Part shown: positions 1 through 8,979 of the stretch, in pieces
Layout: every line of letters begins with the position of its first letter
Position numbering within the stretch: the stretch's first letter is position 1
From: Bog-532 sp963824545
Lineage (GTDB): Bacteria; Actinomycetota; Actinomycetes; Streptosporangiales; Streptosporangiaceae
NCBI GenBank assembly: GCA_963824545.1
Contig: CAWGPP010000009.1
Coordinates: forward strand, 1 to 64,000
Reading direction: 5' to 3'
Length of the DNA stretch: 64,000 nucleotides
Notes under the pieces: model-generated
Database searches by the model: none
Told to the model about the DNA's origin: nothing
What the model saw: only the letters and a program-made list of their open reading frames with translations
Translations under genes and position numbers: made by a program

Positions 1-4
1 CGCC

Positions 5-251
5 GTTATCTCAAGTCCTCTTTAGGGTGTCTCCGATGTAGCTTTACGGGCCTTCGAGCTGCGTCGTGGACGCGTTATCTTAAGTGGTGTCTACGACGCA
101 CCGGAAGCGATGTCACCCACGTGACCTGCGTCGATCCCTTGTCGCTGCGCTTTTGAGTTCTGAGCCGCGCCCAGAACCTCACGTCAGCGACATGTCTCAG
201 ACGCAAAAACCCCTCATGACCAGGGCTTATCCAAAATCGACTTAAGATAAC
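5..251. repeat. Three copies of a 12-bp GTTATCTTAAGT repeat
   Basis: GTTATCTCAAGT lies at 5-16, GTTATCTTAAGT at 74-85 and its exact inverse ACTTAAGATAAC at 240-251. The last two form a perfect inverted pair about 155 bp apart. The arrangement looks like the end of a mobile element or recombinase binding sites, cut by the window edge. No recombinase is visible here, so the type of element is inference. Confidence 0.55.
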
Positions 252-1197
252 CGCCGATCTGGGCGCTGTGCCGAAGGTCGTCGCCAGCGATGGACTGGGC
301 GCATAACGGGGTGATCTGCGCGCGGCCGCCGGGACGCCTCTGGGGCGCCTGGCCGGCGCGCCCGGCGCTGATCTGGAGGGCCTGATCCGTGATCGCCTGG
401 CTCGCCAGGCTGCCCGGGCCGTCGGGCTCCACCTGGTTGCGGCTTCGGCCGGCGACGACCAGCAGGTGCTCGTCAGCCCAGCAGACCTCTGGTCTGGGCA
501 GGCGGGCCAGGAACGCAGCGGTGGACGCGCGCAGCTCCTCCGGCGTGTAGAGGGAGAACGTCGAGTAGTGGCGCCCCTCGGCCTGGGCCTGGAGCCGCTC
601 GGCCGTGCTCGAGCGCGGATGGCTGAAGGTCTGTGTGGCCACCACGGTGAGCCCGCCGGTCCGCCTGACCGCGTCCCGGAATGCGGCCTTGCTGTGCAGG
701 CGCTGCTCGTGCTCGGTGAAACCGGGGAAGTAGCGGCCCCAGATCGTCCGCGCGTTCTGCTGCGGGGTGCGGGTGTAGATGAACAGCTGGCCGCCGGGCG
801 CCAGCACCCGGGCCACAGCGGTCAGGAAGCGGCCGAGGTCGAAATGGTGAACGCAGTTGAACGCGGTGACCAGATCCAGGCTGGCGGCCCGCAACGGCAG
901 CTGTTCGGCGGCTGCCAGCAGCGGCACCACCTCACGGGCGTGGCCGCAGTCGCCGGCCTTGAGCTGTGCCAGCATGGCCGCCGAGACGTCGCTCGCGACC
1001 AGCAGCGAGCCGTCGGGCAGCAGCGCGCGCAGCAGCCGCGTGTACCGTCCGGTCCCGCAGCCGATATCCAGGCCGGTGACGGGGCGGTCAGGCAGGAACT
1101 GGCCGATCCTGCGCACCGGCGCCTCGTCGGTGGTGCGCAGCGAGTCGTAGACGGCGGCTACCCGCTCGAAATGGCCGCCCACCGTCACCTCCGCCAC
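214..1197 (-). CDS. Class I SAM-dependent methyltransferase with a foreign C-terminal tail
   Basis: The protein has 327 residues. The glycine-rich SAM motif LDIGCGTGRY sits at about residues 43-52. An acidic segment VASDVS follows near 67, and FNCVHHFDLGRFL and VLAPGGQLFIYTRTP occupy the usual motif positions, so a UbiE/Methyltransf_11-type fold is clear. The substrate is unknown. The methyltransferase fold seems to end near residue 250. The last 70 or so residues are low in recognisable content and read into the repeat-rich segment at 240-251, so the native stop was probably lost when an element inserted downstream. The start is GTG at 1197; the GTG at 1188 has better spacing from a GGAGG and is an alternative. 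Confidence 0.8.
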   Translation of the reverse strand: MAEVTVGGHFERVAAVYDSLRTTDEAPVRRIGQFLPDRPVTGLDIGCGTGRYTRLLRALLPDGSLLVASDVSAAMLAQLKAGDCGHAREVVPLLAAAEQLPLRAASLDLVTAFNCVHHFDLGRFLTAVARVLAPGGQLFIYTRTPQQNARTIWGRYFPGFTEHEQRLHSKAAFRDAVRRTGGLTVVATQTFSHPRSSTAERLQAQAEGRHYSTFSLYTPEELRASTAAFLARLPRPEVCWADEHLLVVAGRSRNQVEPDGPGSLASQAITDQALQISAGRAGQAPQRRPGGRAQITPLCAQSIAGDDLRHSAQIGGYLKSILDKPWS

Positions 1198-1639
1198 CTC
1201 CCCCCGCTGGGCCTGCTGGCGACCGTCATGCGCTCACCCTTGCTCAGTTCACACACTGTTCACCCGCACGACAAGACCAGGATCCCCATGGGTGCCGTGT
1301 GGCGTGCGTGTGGCGCAAGCAACGTCACTGCGACGGGCCGCGCATCATGAGATGCGATGAGCGATTCAAGTTCCCGCCCGGCCGTGTGGTGAGCTGCTGA
1401 GGCGATGCAGCGGCTGATTCCCTGGCAGGCGGACGCCGCCGGTTCTGTGCGAGTCCCGGGGGAGTGCCTTAGCGCCATTTGTGCGTAGCCTGGCATCGGG
1501 CTGTCCGGATTGGATGGCTGATGTGCACGACCTTGCGAGTGGACCGGGTTCGCGGGCCAGGACGCCAGGGCGGATCTGGTCGTACGGAAGCTGGCGTGCT
1601 CTGCGCACCGCACGCAGTGCACCACCTCGCGGAGAGGGT
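1198..1639. other. No convincing gene; probably further decayed GH57 sequence
   Basis: All open frames here are arginine- and proline-rich shadows. The segment lies directly downstream, on the minus strand, of the recognisable GH57 remnant and may hold its unrecognisable continuation. No promoter or terminator could be supported. Confidence 0.4.
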
Positions 1640-2421
1640 GGAGAGGATGCTGATGAGCGCATCGGCCGCTCGAGTTTGTGCACACCAGCCGGTGCGGCAG
1701 ATGCTGCGGCCGTCGGGCTGCTGCGCGGTGTGCTCCTGGACCAGCACCCACTGATAGCCGCGGTCAGCCAGGGGTGCGGACGAACGCGCAGGCGACATCG
1801 GGGTGGTTGGGCAGCGCCATCTCGGCGGGGGAGAATCCGCGGACGCGCCCGAGCGCCTCAAGGCCGAAGATGGCAGCGAAATGGTGCTGCCAGGCGCCGC
1901 ACGTGCAGCCGCAAGTCCTGGGGGGGCGTGGAGGGCGTCACCGCGTGGCCCCAGGTGCAGCCGGGCCACTCCACGGCCTGGCGGGCCCGGAGATCACCGG
2001 TGAGATACCCGAGCGCATCGAAGACGTCATCCAGGCCCATCTGCCGCATCCCGTGCAGCAAGGTGCCCGGGTAGTCGAGCATCACCCGGGGCTGGCGGTC
2101 CTCGCCGAGCAGCTGCCGGATGAACTCGCCCATGCGCTTGAAGCATCACACGCATACCGGCGCATTGTGGTTGTCGCCGATGTCCTGATGGTCCATCATC
2201 CACGCCAGGTTGCTGATGACCGGCGCGGCGTGCAGGTCGCCGCCGGCCGGGATTGGCTGGTGCATGTGCAGCGCGACCGCGAATGTGCTGGCGGCGCGCT
2301 GTGTATCTGCGTCATGCGGGAACACCGGGTATTCCCGGCCTGCCGTGATCGCCTCGCTGATGAGCGGCTCCCGCAAGCACAGGTTCGGCAGGCCGCCGGC
2401 GTACTCGGCGAGCGGCTCCAT
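1640..2421 (-). pseudogene. Decayed glycoside hydrolase family 57-type gene
   Basis: Reading the minus strand from ATG 2421 gives a GH57-like start with the hallmark LHMHQPIPAGGDLH, then DNHNAPVCV. An in-frame TGA follows at 2146-2148, and the same frame resumes with CFKRMGEFIRQLLGE and LDYPGTLLHGMRQMGLDD. The frame shifts near 1900 to WQHHFAAIFGLEALG and SPAEMALPNHPDV. It shifts again near 1785 to LADRGYQWVLVQEHTAQ and again near 1700 to PHLPHRL-like sequence, after which similarity fades. One stop and at least three shifts make this a true pseudogene. It lies 18 bp downstream of the glycogen synthase with a GGAAG ribosome site, so it was once co-transcribed with that gene, presumably in alpha-glucan turnover. 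Confidence 0.8.
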
Positions 2422-2439
2422 GGGCTCACTTCCGCAGGT

Positions 2440-3912
2440 TCACTTGTGCCGGATGTACTCGTAAATATCCAGGTATTCCTGGCCGGGCCGGGCCCACGAG
2501 TAATCGGCGCGCATGCAGTTAGCCACGAGCTCGCGGAATTCGCCCGGGCGGGCCGACCACAGGCGGAGGGCGCGGCTGAGCGCGGACTCGATGGCCCGGT
2601 TGTCCGTATGGTCAAAAACGTACCCGTTGCGCTCCGCCAGCGGGCGCCCCGAGTGGTCGCGGTCGAACACGGTGTCGATCATCCCGCCGGTCGCCCGCAC
2701 CACGGGCACCGTCCCGTACCGCATCGCGGTCAGCGGCGCCAGCCCGCACGGCTCGAACATGCTGGGCACCACCAGCAGATCCGCGCCCGCGTAGACCAGA
2801 TGAGCCAGTTCCTCGCGGTAACCCAGTTCGAGGTGACAATCCGGGTTGTCGTTGAGGTGATCCTTGAGGTGCCGGAAATGGTCATTGATGCTGTCGTGGT
2901 GGTGGGCGTCGCCGATGAGCACGAACTGGCCGCCGCGGGCCAGGGTGTAGAAAAGGGCATGGTGGACCAGGTGCATGCCCTTCTGCTCGTCCAGCCTGCC
3001 CACGTACGCGACGACCGGCCTACGCGTCTTGCGCAGCCACAACCGGTCCCGGAGTGCCTGCGTGTTTTCGGACTTGCGCTCGATGGTGTCGACCGAATAA
3101 CGGGGCGGCAGGTGCGGGTCTGTCTCGGGGTTCCATGCGTCGTAATCGACGCCGTTAAGAATTCCGCGGAACTTGTCCTGGTACTCCTTAAGGGTGCGGC
3201 CGAGCCCGGAGCTGGCGTCACCGTACAGCGCCTCGCCGGCGTGGCTGGGGGATACCGTGGTGACGAAATTCGAGTACACGATTCCGCCCTTCATCGGGTT
3301 CAGGCCCCGGTAGCGGAAGTCATCGCCGAGCCGGTCGGCGTCCATGAAGTACTCACGCCGGCCAAGCTGGGTAGCCCAGAGCACGTCCTCCGTGCTGGTG
3401 CCCTGGTGGCGGAAGTTGTGGATGGTGTAGCAGACTCTCTGGTCCGGCATCACCTCGCCGTACTGCTCATACAGCAGGACCGGGACCAGCCCGGTCTGCC
3501 AGTCATGGCAATGAATCACATCGGGCCGCTTATCAGCCCGCAGCATGAACTCGAGCGCCGCCTTGGAAAAGAACGCGAACCGCTCCGCGTCGTCCCAGTA
3601 CCCGTACACGCGGTCCCGGCCGAAGAAGTTAGCGGCCGAATGCGGCTCGATGAAAAAGCATTTCCGCCCGTTCGCGTAGCCAAACCACACCGTGCAGCGG
3701 ACTGCCCCTTCATACCACGGCACCCACAAGTCGTGGTAGGTGGGCTGCAGGCCCCAGATATCGGAGTACCGCATGCTGGCATACTTCGGCAAGATGACCT
3801 CGACCGCGTGTCCCCTGAGCTCCAATTCCCGGCTCAGACCGGAGACCATATCGCCGAGCCCGCCGGCCTTAGCCGCCGGCGCGCACTCCGGCGCCACCAT
3901 CACGACATACAA
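2440..3912 (-). CDS. glgA: Glycogen/starch synthase, GT5 family
   Basis: The protein has 490 residues, normal for bacterial glycogen synthases. It should move glucose from ADP-glucose (or UDP-glucose) to growing alpha-1,4-glucan in the cytosol. The N-terminal Rossmann domain opens with VAPECAPAAKAGGLGDMV, which holds the K-x-G-G-L nucleotide-sugar motif (residues 15-19). HCHDWQTGLVP follows near 137, then YTIHNFRHQG and the LNGVDYDAWNP linker. The GT-B C-terminal domain has YVGRLDEQKG and the donor-site motif PSMFEPCGLAPLTAMRYGT. AGGGA lies upstream of ATG 3912. The next gene on the same strand is the decayed GH57. A mercury-like branching enzyme or glgC is not nearby. Confidence 0.9.
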   Translation of the reverse strand: MYVVMVAPECAPAAKAGGLGDMVSGLSRELELRGHAVEVILPKYASMRYSDIWGLQPTYHDLWVPWYEGAVRCTVWFGYANGRKCFFIEPHSAANFFGRDRVYGYWDDAERFAFFSKAALEFMLRADKRPDVIHCHDWQTGLVPVLLYEQYGEVMPDQRVCYTIHNFRHQGTSTEDVLWATQLGRREYFMDADRLGDDFRYRGLNPMKGGIVYSNFVTTVSPSHAGEALYGDASSGLGRTLKEYQDKFRGILNGVDYDAWNPETDPHLPPRYSVDTIERKSENTQALRDRLWLRKTRRPVVAYVGRLDEQKGMHLVHHALFYTLARGGQFVLIGDAHHHDSINDHFRHLKDHLNDNPDCHLELGYREELAHLVYAGADLLVVPSMFEPCGLAPLTAMRYGTVPVVRATGGMIDTVFDRDHSGRPLAERNGYVFDHTDNRAIESALSRALRLWSARPGEFRELVANCMRADYSWARPGQEYLDIYEYIRHK

Positions 3913-4843
3913 GATCCCTCACCCACCGCGCATTGCCCGCTGAATTCCGCCGCTCCAGCTACCGGCGCCCGCCATAGCTGCCGGCCGGCCCCGGCCGCCA
4001 CCCAGCGCACACCTTACGCTGGAGCGTCCGCGCACAGAAGGGCCATTGGTCTCGGGGGCCCCTTGCAGGCTCTCCAGGCCAGGCGCTGACCCAGCCGATT
4101 CCAGGCCAGGCCGCGCAGCCTGCAACCGGACCTCCCTGAGTTGCCTGCGCAGCGGGGGCGCTGCAGAAGGCAGGGTTCAGCGCTTCCGGCGGGCGTCCTG
4201 GTCGCCAGCGACGACTATGCCACGATCACCAGCACAAGTAGCAACACGCGCCGACGGCGGCGGTCTTGTCATCAACCCTGCGAGATCGATCGATGACCTC
4301 GCCGGACTGGCGACCGATCTCGGTCGTGCGGGACCGCGGCACGGGCTAGGCCAGGCGCCTCGGACGGCGTTGCTCATCGGCGCGCCGTCGGCCTATAGCC
4401 GACAGTGCGCGCGGCCCGCTTGTCATCAGCCAAGGCGCTGCGGAGCCTGTGCCCCCCGGCTCACTCGCTCAGCTACCAAGCGGATGCACGCCGGGCCACT
4501 GAACTGGCTGATCTGTGCGCCAGGCCCACCTGGGGGCCCAACCACGGCGAGGCGCACCGACTCGGCGATCCGTTCCTGGGTGGGAGATCTCTCTGATTAC
4601 GCTCCATGGTAGACGCTGGTTACCAGCTCACGATCCGTATCCGCCGTTCGGTGCGGCAGTCCGGCTAGTCGGGCGTGGTCGTCTTGCCGCGCCGAACGTG
4701 GCATTCTGGGCGGAGCGGCGCGTTCGGCGAGGGCATGCCGGCTGCGATGGATGCCAGCGCCCGGGCCGGGCTTATTGCCGGGCTCGGCCGAAGAGGCTGA
4801 GCGTTTCGTCCGGCAGGTATTCCGCAGCGAGCAGGGGGACCAC
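3913..4843. other. About 930 bp without a convincing gene
   Basis: Several open frames exist on both strands but none shows a domain, codon bias or ribosome site that stands out. The segment separates the divergent glycogen synthase and phosphotransferase genes and probably contains their promoters. Traces of decayed coding sequence cannot be excluded. Confidence 0.4.
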
Positions 4844-5590
4844 ATGCCGGCCATTGGATCAGTGGATGAGCTGCTGGCGCGGGCGTCCTCGCGGACAGAG
4901 GTGCGGCCCGGTGACGGCAAGGCCGGGGCGCGGTATGAGCGGATCCTGGTCGGGGGGGAACCGTTTTTCGTCCAGCAGCTGAGCCCCGCATCGGACTGGA
5001 TCATGCGGGTCACCGGCGATCACGTCCATCGCCCCTACCTGGTCTGGCAGTCCGGGATGATGGCTCGCGCGCCCGGCTGCATCGACCACACGGTGGTGGC
5101 CATGCAGGTGAGCGGTACGGGCGACGGCGCCGTGCTGACGATGGTCATGCGCGACGTTGGCGCGTTTCTGGTCCCCGAAGGGGACACCGTCGTGCCGGCC
5201 GGCCAGCACGCCGGCTTCATCGAGCACATGGCCGATCTCAGCTGCGCGTTCTGGGGCTGGGACGACGGCATCGGCCTGACCACGATGGAGCAGCGGATAC
5301 GGTTCTTCGCGCCAGCCAACATCGCGGCCGAGCTGCTGGCCGCCGATGTTCCTGCGCCGATCGCTGCCGCTGACGCTGGATGGCGCGTTCTGCCCGGCAG
5401 GTCACCGGTGCTGTCGGGCCTCGCCCGGCTCATTCATGACCGGCCGGATCTTGTCACCGGGCCGCTGGCCGCCACCCCGCGCACCTTCCTGCACGGAGAC
5501 TGGAAGATGGGCAACCTCGGCACGCACCCCGACGGGCGCACCATACTGCTGGACTGGGCCTACCCCGGCTCTGGCCCGAGGTGTCCATAG
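4844..5590 (+). pseudogene. Phosphotransferase (APH-like) gene, C-terminus cut off
   Basis: From ATG 4844, preceded by AGGGGGA, the product has 248 residues. The APH/choline kinase-type catalytic core is present: the Brenner-type loop HGDWKMGNLG near residue 220 and the metal-binding LLDWAYPG near 236. Relatives continue for 60-90 residues after this point with a helical subdomain. Here the frame runs into PRCP and stops, exactly where a direct repeat begins at 5591. The C-terminal lobe is therefore missing and the protein is unlikely to be functional. A longer frame opens at 4751 but lacks a better start signal. The substrate (sugar, amino alcohol or drug) cannot be told. Confidence 0.7.
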
Positions 5591-5665
5591 ATGTAGCCAG
5601 AAAGCCACAGGCCGGCTGAGGTGGTGATAGGTCACTTCTTGGCGAGGGAATCCATGTAGCCAGAA
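5591..5665. repeat. Direct repeat ATGTAGCCAGAA, two copies 63 bp apart
   Basis: The 12-mer occurs at 5591-5602 and 5654-5665. The first copy starts one base after the premature stop of the truncated phosphotransferase. This suggests a small element remnant or recombination scar at the truncation point. No transposase is present. Confidence 0.5.
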
Positions 5666-5797
5666 CGTCACCCTCTCCTCAGCAATGTTTCCCCAGGTCA
5701 GCATGCTGATCGGCGTGCACAGGTCCAAGTAACTTCGGCTTAAACTGCATACACTAGCGCGCTAACTTAAACGACCAGTGAGAGGACCCGGGCGGCC

Positions 5798-6141
5798 GTG
5801 GCTCAGAAGATACAGACCCTGTTCATCAATGACATCGACGGCAGCGCCGCCGAGGGTACCGTCCGCTTCGCGCTGGACGGCACCGAGTATGAGATCGACC
5901 TGAACGCCGGCACGCCAAGGAATTGCGGGATGCGCTGGCGCGGTACGTGGGCGCTGCCCGCCGGGTGAGCGGCAGTGCCCGCAAGCCGGTCCGCGGCAGC
6001 CGTCGCGGACCGTCTGGCGGTGTGAACACGACCGATGTCCGCGAGTGGGCCAGGACACAGGACATCGAGGTAAAAGACCGCGGCCGGGTGCCCGCTGAGC
6101 TGGTGGCCAAGTTCAGGGCCGCTACCGGCCAGCAGGGGTGA
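5798..6141 (+). pseudogene. lsr2: Lsr2-like nucleoid protein gene, one-base frameshift
   Basis: GTG 5798 begins MAQKIQTLFINDIDGS, followed by AEGTVRFALDGTEYEIDLNA, the dimerisation domain of Lsr2. Immediately afterwards one base is missing near 5918. The rest continues in the next frame, with LRDALARYVGAARRV and the AT-hook-like C-terminal DNA-binding domain (VREWARTQDIEVKDRGRVP, stop at 6139-6141). With one base restored the protein would be about 114 residues, the normal length. Lsr2 is the actinobacterial H-NS analogue that silences AT-rich foreign DNA. This may be a decayed extra paralogue on the island, or a sequencing error. AGAGG lies upstream of the GTG. Confidence 0.85.
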
Positions 6142-6336
6142 GACGTTCACGCCCGCAAGAGTTATGGCACCTCGCTCACTCACATGCCGAGATGAGGGAC
6201 TCCTTTGCCGCTGGTCGCGCGGGTATTCCTGGGCGTCTCACGACGCGTGGACAAGGACCGCCCAGGCGTTGGAGGGCAGGGCTGGCCTGAGAACTGACGC
6301 ACCGAACCCCCGTCAGCGAGGGAAGCAGACCAGGGG

Positions 6337-6546
6337 TCAGTGCTCGGGTTCGTACTTGAACGAGAGCTGAATCTTGGCGCGGTAGGTGACCGCCCCGCCT
6401 TCGTCCACGTGAATGTCCAGCTTAACGACCTCAGCCACCCGAAGATCGCGGATTGTCCCGGCTGCCGTCTTGATCGCCTCCGCTGCCGCCTCTTCCCATG
6501 AAGTGCCGCTTGTCCCGATGACCTCAGTCACCCTGTACACGCTCAT
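6337..6546 (-). CDS. Dodecin family flavin-binding protein
   Basis: The protein has 69 residues, the canonical dodecin length. It begins MSVYRVTEVIGTSGTSWEEA and ends QLSFKYE with the beta-alpha-beta-beta pattern of the family. Dodecins form hollow dodecamers that bind flavin, or coenzyme A in some actinobacteria, and buffer free cofactor. The W in TSWEEA matches the flavin-stacking tryptophan position. The start at 6546 has a strong AAGGAGAG ribosome site; the longer open frame reaching to 6675 lacks one. It stands alone between unrelated genes. Confidence 0.9.
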   Translation of the reverse strand: MSVYRVTEVIGTSGTSWEEAAAEAIKTAAGTIRDLRVAEVVKLDIHVDEGGAVTYRAKIQLSFKYEPEH

Positions 6547-6942
6547 GACGCTCTCCTTTGATGCCTTGTGTGCCTGGGCGCCGCGACGCTCGGCTGGTCC
6601 ACATCCGGCTAACCCCGGCCCGGGGCTGGCCCGGATCGGTAGTGCGACGTTCGCCGCCGGACCTGAGCCTGGCACTTAGCCTGGGCGACGTCCAGGACCG
6701 TTGCCCCGGCAGATCCGCGACCGTGCCGTGCAGGCACTAAATTAGCCGAGGGGGTGCCCGGCGAGGACTGCGGCACGCCCGCTCATGCCGCACAGGGTGC
6801 GCCCGGTGGCGCGCCTCAGGTCTCGTGCGGCATCTGAATGAGATGATCGAGCGGTAAGAGGGCCCGTGGAGTCCGGGTGCCTGGTGCAGCGCAAGACCCG
6901 TGTGCGACTGGCCGCCCTGGGGATGGGTGCGGTGAACAGGGC

Positions 6943-7266
6943 ATGATCAGAGGCATTCACCACCTTGGGCTGACCGTTCGTGACGTTGACGCGAGCGCGG
7001 CGTGGTATGAGGAAGTGCTCGGCTTCCGACGCGTGGGCGAGTTCCAGGCGCCCGGCGGGGCTCGCCGCAAGGTGTTTCTCCGGCATGACGGCTTGCGAGC
7101 TCGCTTGGGGCTCACGCAGCATCGGCACGGCAGCATACCCGGCCGACTCGCTGCATTTACCGGCCCGCTCGCCCCGTTTGCGCGGCTCACTCTTCTGCGG
7201 TGCGGTGCGGTCGGCCGGTCACAATCTCAGGGTGGCGTGCTCGCTCAGGCAATGCTCCGGGGATGA
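6943..7266 (+). pseudogene. VOC/glyoxalase-fold fragment
   Basis: ATG 6943 starts IRGIHHLGLTVRDVDAS, followed by AAWYEEVLGFRRVGEF, the first half of a vicinal oxygen chelate domain with its metal-ligand His. Homology stops after about 60 residues at LRARLGLTQHR. The remaining 45 residues do not look like a VOC protein and overlap the next gene in another frame. A complete domain needs about 120 residues, so this is a truncated remnant joined to a GNAT gene. Confidence 0.65.
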
Positions 7267-7729
7267 CCTCGCCCGGCTGCTAGCGTCCGCGGCAGATCCG
7301 GGGGACGCGCGGCACCATCTGGAGCGGTTCCGGATGCAGGAAGCAGGCCAGGCCATCTACCTGGTGGCCTGGCGCGGGGACGAACTGGCTGGCCAGTGCA
7401 CCGTGCTGACCGCCTCCAAATATGACCAGGTTCGGCAGCTGCTTGGCGCGTTCCCCGAAATGAATGCTCCGGAGGCCCGGCCACCCGGACAGGGCACCGG
7501 GACGAAGATCATCGCCTGCGCTGAGCACACGGCCGGGGAGCGCGGGGCCGCAATGATCGGGCTCGCCGTCGCCGTGAGCAACGACGGTGCCCATCGCCTC
7601 TGCCAGCGCCTTGGATACGACGACTGGGGCCACGGCCTGGTCGTCGACCACTGGGACGAAACCGATTCCGCAGGCACGGTACTGAAGACGAACGCCGACC
7701 CCTGCTACCTAACCAAGTCGATCGGGTGA
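7232..7729 (+). CDS. GNAT-family N-acetyltransferase
   Basis: From GTG 7232 the product has about 165 residues. AIYLVAWRGDELAGQCTVLT gives the central beta strands. The acetyl-CoA loop is degenerate (GTGTKIIACAEHTAGERG, in place of the usual R/Q-x-x-G-x-G/A). AVAVSNDGAHRLCQRLGYDDWG is the typical GNAT end with an N-x-x-A-hydrophobic helix. The true start is uncertain because the upstream frame stays open and is occupied by the VOC fragment. The unusual join suggests the natural N-terminus or promoter may have been lost. The substrate is unknown. Confidence 0.7.
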   Translation: MACSLRQCSGDDLARLLASAADPGDARHHLERFRMQEAGQAIYLVAWRGDELAGQCTVLTASKYDQVRQLLGAFPEMNAPEARPPGQGTGTKIIACAEHTAGERGAAMIGLAVAVSNDGAHRLCQRLGYDDWGHGLVVDHWDETDSAGTVLKTNADPCYLTKSIG

Positions 7730-7851
7730 GGCCGGGGCGTGGCATCAATGGACTGGTTATGCCGTTCTTGGTGTGCCTTGGCCAGGAGCGTAAGCGATCA
7801 GCCTGCCGTTGCGGATCATGTGGTCGCGCCCGGGGTGCGCGCCGCAGCTGG

Positions 7852-8037
7852 TTACCACAGATCACCCCCGGTGAGTACGTACAGGAAAGGCACCAGCGGG
7901 ATAAGACCGAAGATCCCCCACACCAGTTTTCCGCCCCGCCTCAAGTCCGGCCGGTCGGTGGCCAGGTCGATCCACATGAGGACGACAGCCACGGGATGCA
8001 GAAAGCAAACCAGGATCTCACACAGCTTCTTCATCAT
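7852..8037 (-). CDS. Small two-helix membrane protein, PLDc_N-like
   Basis: The protein has 61 residues. Two hydrophobic helices (about 5-26 and 39-56) are joined by a polar segment DLATDRPDLRRGGK. This resembles the short PLDc_N-type membrane proteins in which a cytoplasmic loop with D-R/P-D-L separates two helices. GGGTAGG precedes the start. The function of these small proteins is not established. Confidence 0.6.
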   Translation of the reverse strand: MMKKLCEILVCFLHPVAVVLMWIDLATDRPDLRRGGKLVWGIFGLIPLVPFLYVLTGGDLW

Positions 8038-8237
8038 CTGAACCTACCCCGGCCGGCGGGTGCCGTCCCGGCCTCCGGTCATCCACGTTGTTCCATGCCG
8101 CCCTCCCCGTGCCAGCCGGGGCTGATGCTGCCTGCGCTCTGAGAATCCGTACCCGGCATCGCTGTCCCCGCCCGCTGCCGCAAGATCACGAGACAACAGC
8201 GCCGGCCGCACATGCTGCCAATGGTGTGCGTGAGATG

Positions 8238-8756
8238 TCAGTCATGGAGCTGCTTGGTAAGCCAGATGATCAGATCGTCGTCCATGATCACTCGTGCTCC
8301 GTTGCTCAGCGGCGCCTGGCCACGGCATGCTCCCCGGCCATCCGGAAGGTACCCGCGCTGGGCATATAGCCGCTGGGCGGGGCCATACTTGTCGAATATT
8401 CCGACGGTGATGCCGAGTATCGCGACGCCACGGCCGCGGGCAAGGTCCTCCGCTGCGTCCATGAGCAGGGTTGCGACACCAAGTCGCCGGAAGGGCCCGG
8501 CGACGGCGAGCTGGTGGACCAGGGGAATGCCGTGGTCCCTGAATCCGGGGTAATTTGATTGCCACCGGATCGTGACGATGCCGATGACGCCGTGATTCCG
8601 CACCGCGATGAGGCTGGCCCCGCCACCTGTGGCATGGTCCGCCAGGTGCTCACGGGCGGCGGCCTCACTGTCACTGACCCACTCGATAAGAACCTGAACG
8701 GCGCGCTCGAAATTGCTGGCACCGACCGGCTCCGTGATCACACCCGGAATAACCAT
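8238..8756 (-). CDS. GNAT-family N-acetyltransferase
   Basis: The protein has 172 residues from ATG 8756. It shows the GNAT order: SLIAVRNHGVIGIVTIRWQS, then HQLAVAGPFRRLGVATLLMD with a clear R-R-x-G-x-A acetyl-CoA loop, then ILGITVGIFDKYGPAQRLYA and RGYLPDGRGA. The frame is open to 8981, but the upstream part is rich in cysteine and arginine and lacks GNAT features. The ribosome site at 8756 is weak, and a GTG five codons on is possible. It is transcribed divergently from the sugar kinase. The acceptor substrate is unknown. Confidence 0.75.
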   Translation of the reverse strand: MVIPGVITEPVGASNFERAVQVLIEWVSDSEAAAREHLADHATGGGASLIAVRNHGVIGIVTIRWQSNYPGFRDHGIPLVHQLAVAGPFRRLGVATLLMDAAEDLARGRGVAILGITVGIFDKYGPAQRLYAQRGYLPDGRGACRGQAPLSNGARVIMDDDLIIWLTKQLHD

Positions 8757-8979
8757 GCAACAAGGCTGACACGACACCACGGTGCACTCATCTGCCGCGG
8801 ACAGGGTCGAGCGCCGCTGGCACGGCGGGACTTTGGCCATGCCACCTGGGCTGTCGCCAGCCGTGAACTCTGCCGGTCGAGGATAGACGTTAACGAGAAG
8901 CCCGTCGCGGAGAGCAACCTGAGTCTGCGCGTGCCCGCGCGTGTAGCCGCCCAAGGTGCGATCGTGCCAGGTTGTGTAC

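Noticed and set aside
1678..4089. An 803-codon open frame on the plus strand
   Set aside because: It lies antisense to the glycogen synthase and the GH57 remnant. Its translation is Arg/Val/Ala-rich without domains; it is a GC-rich shadow frame.
4046..4612. A 188-codon plus-strand frame upstream of the phosphotransferase
   Set aside because: It is Arg/Ser/Pro-rich, without ribosome site or family features; treated as non-coding.
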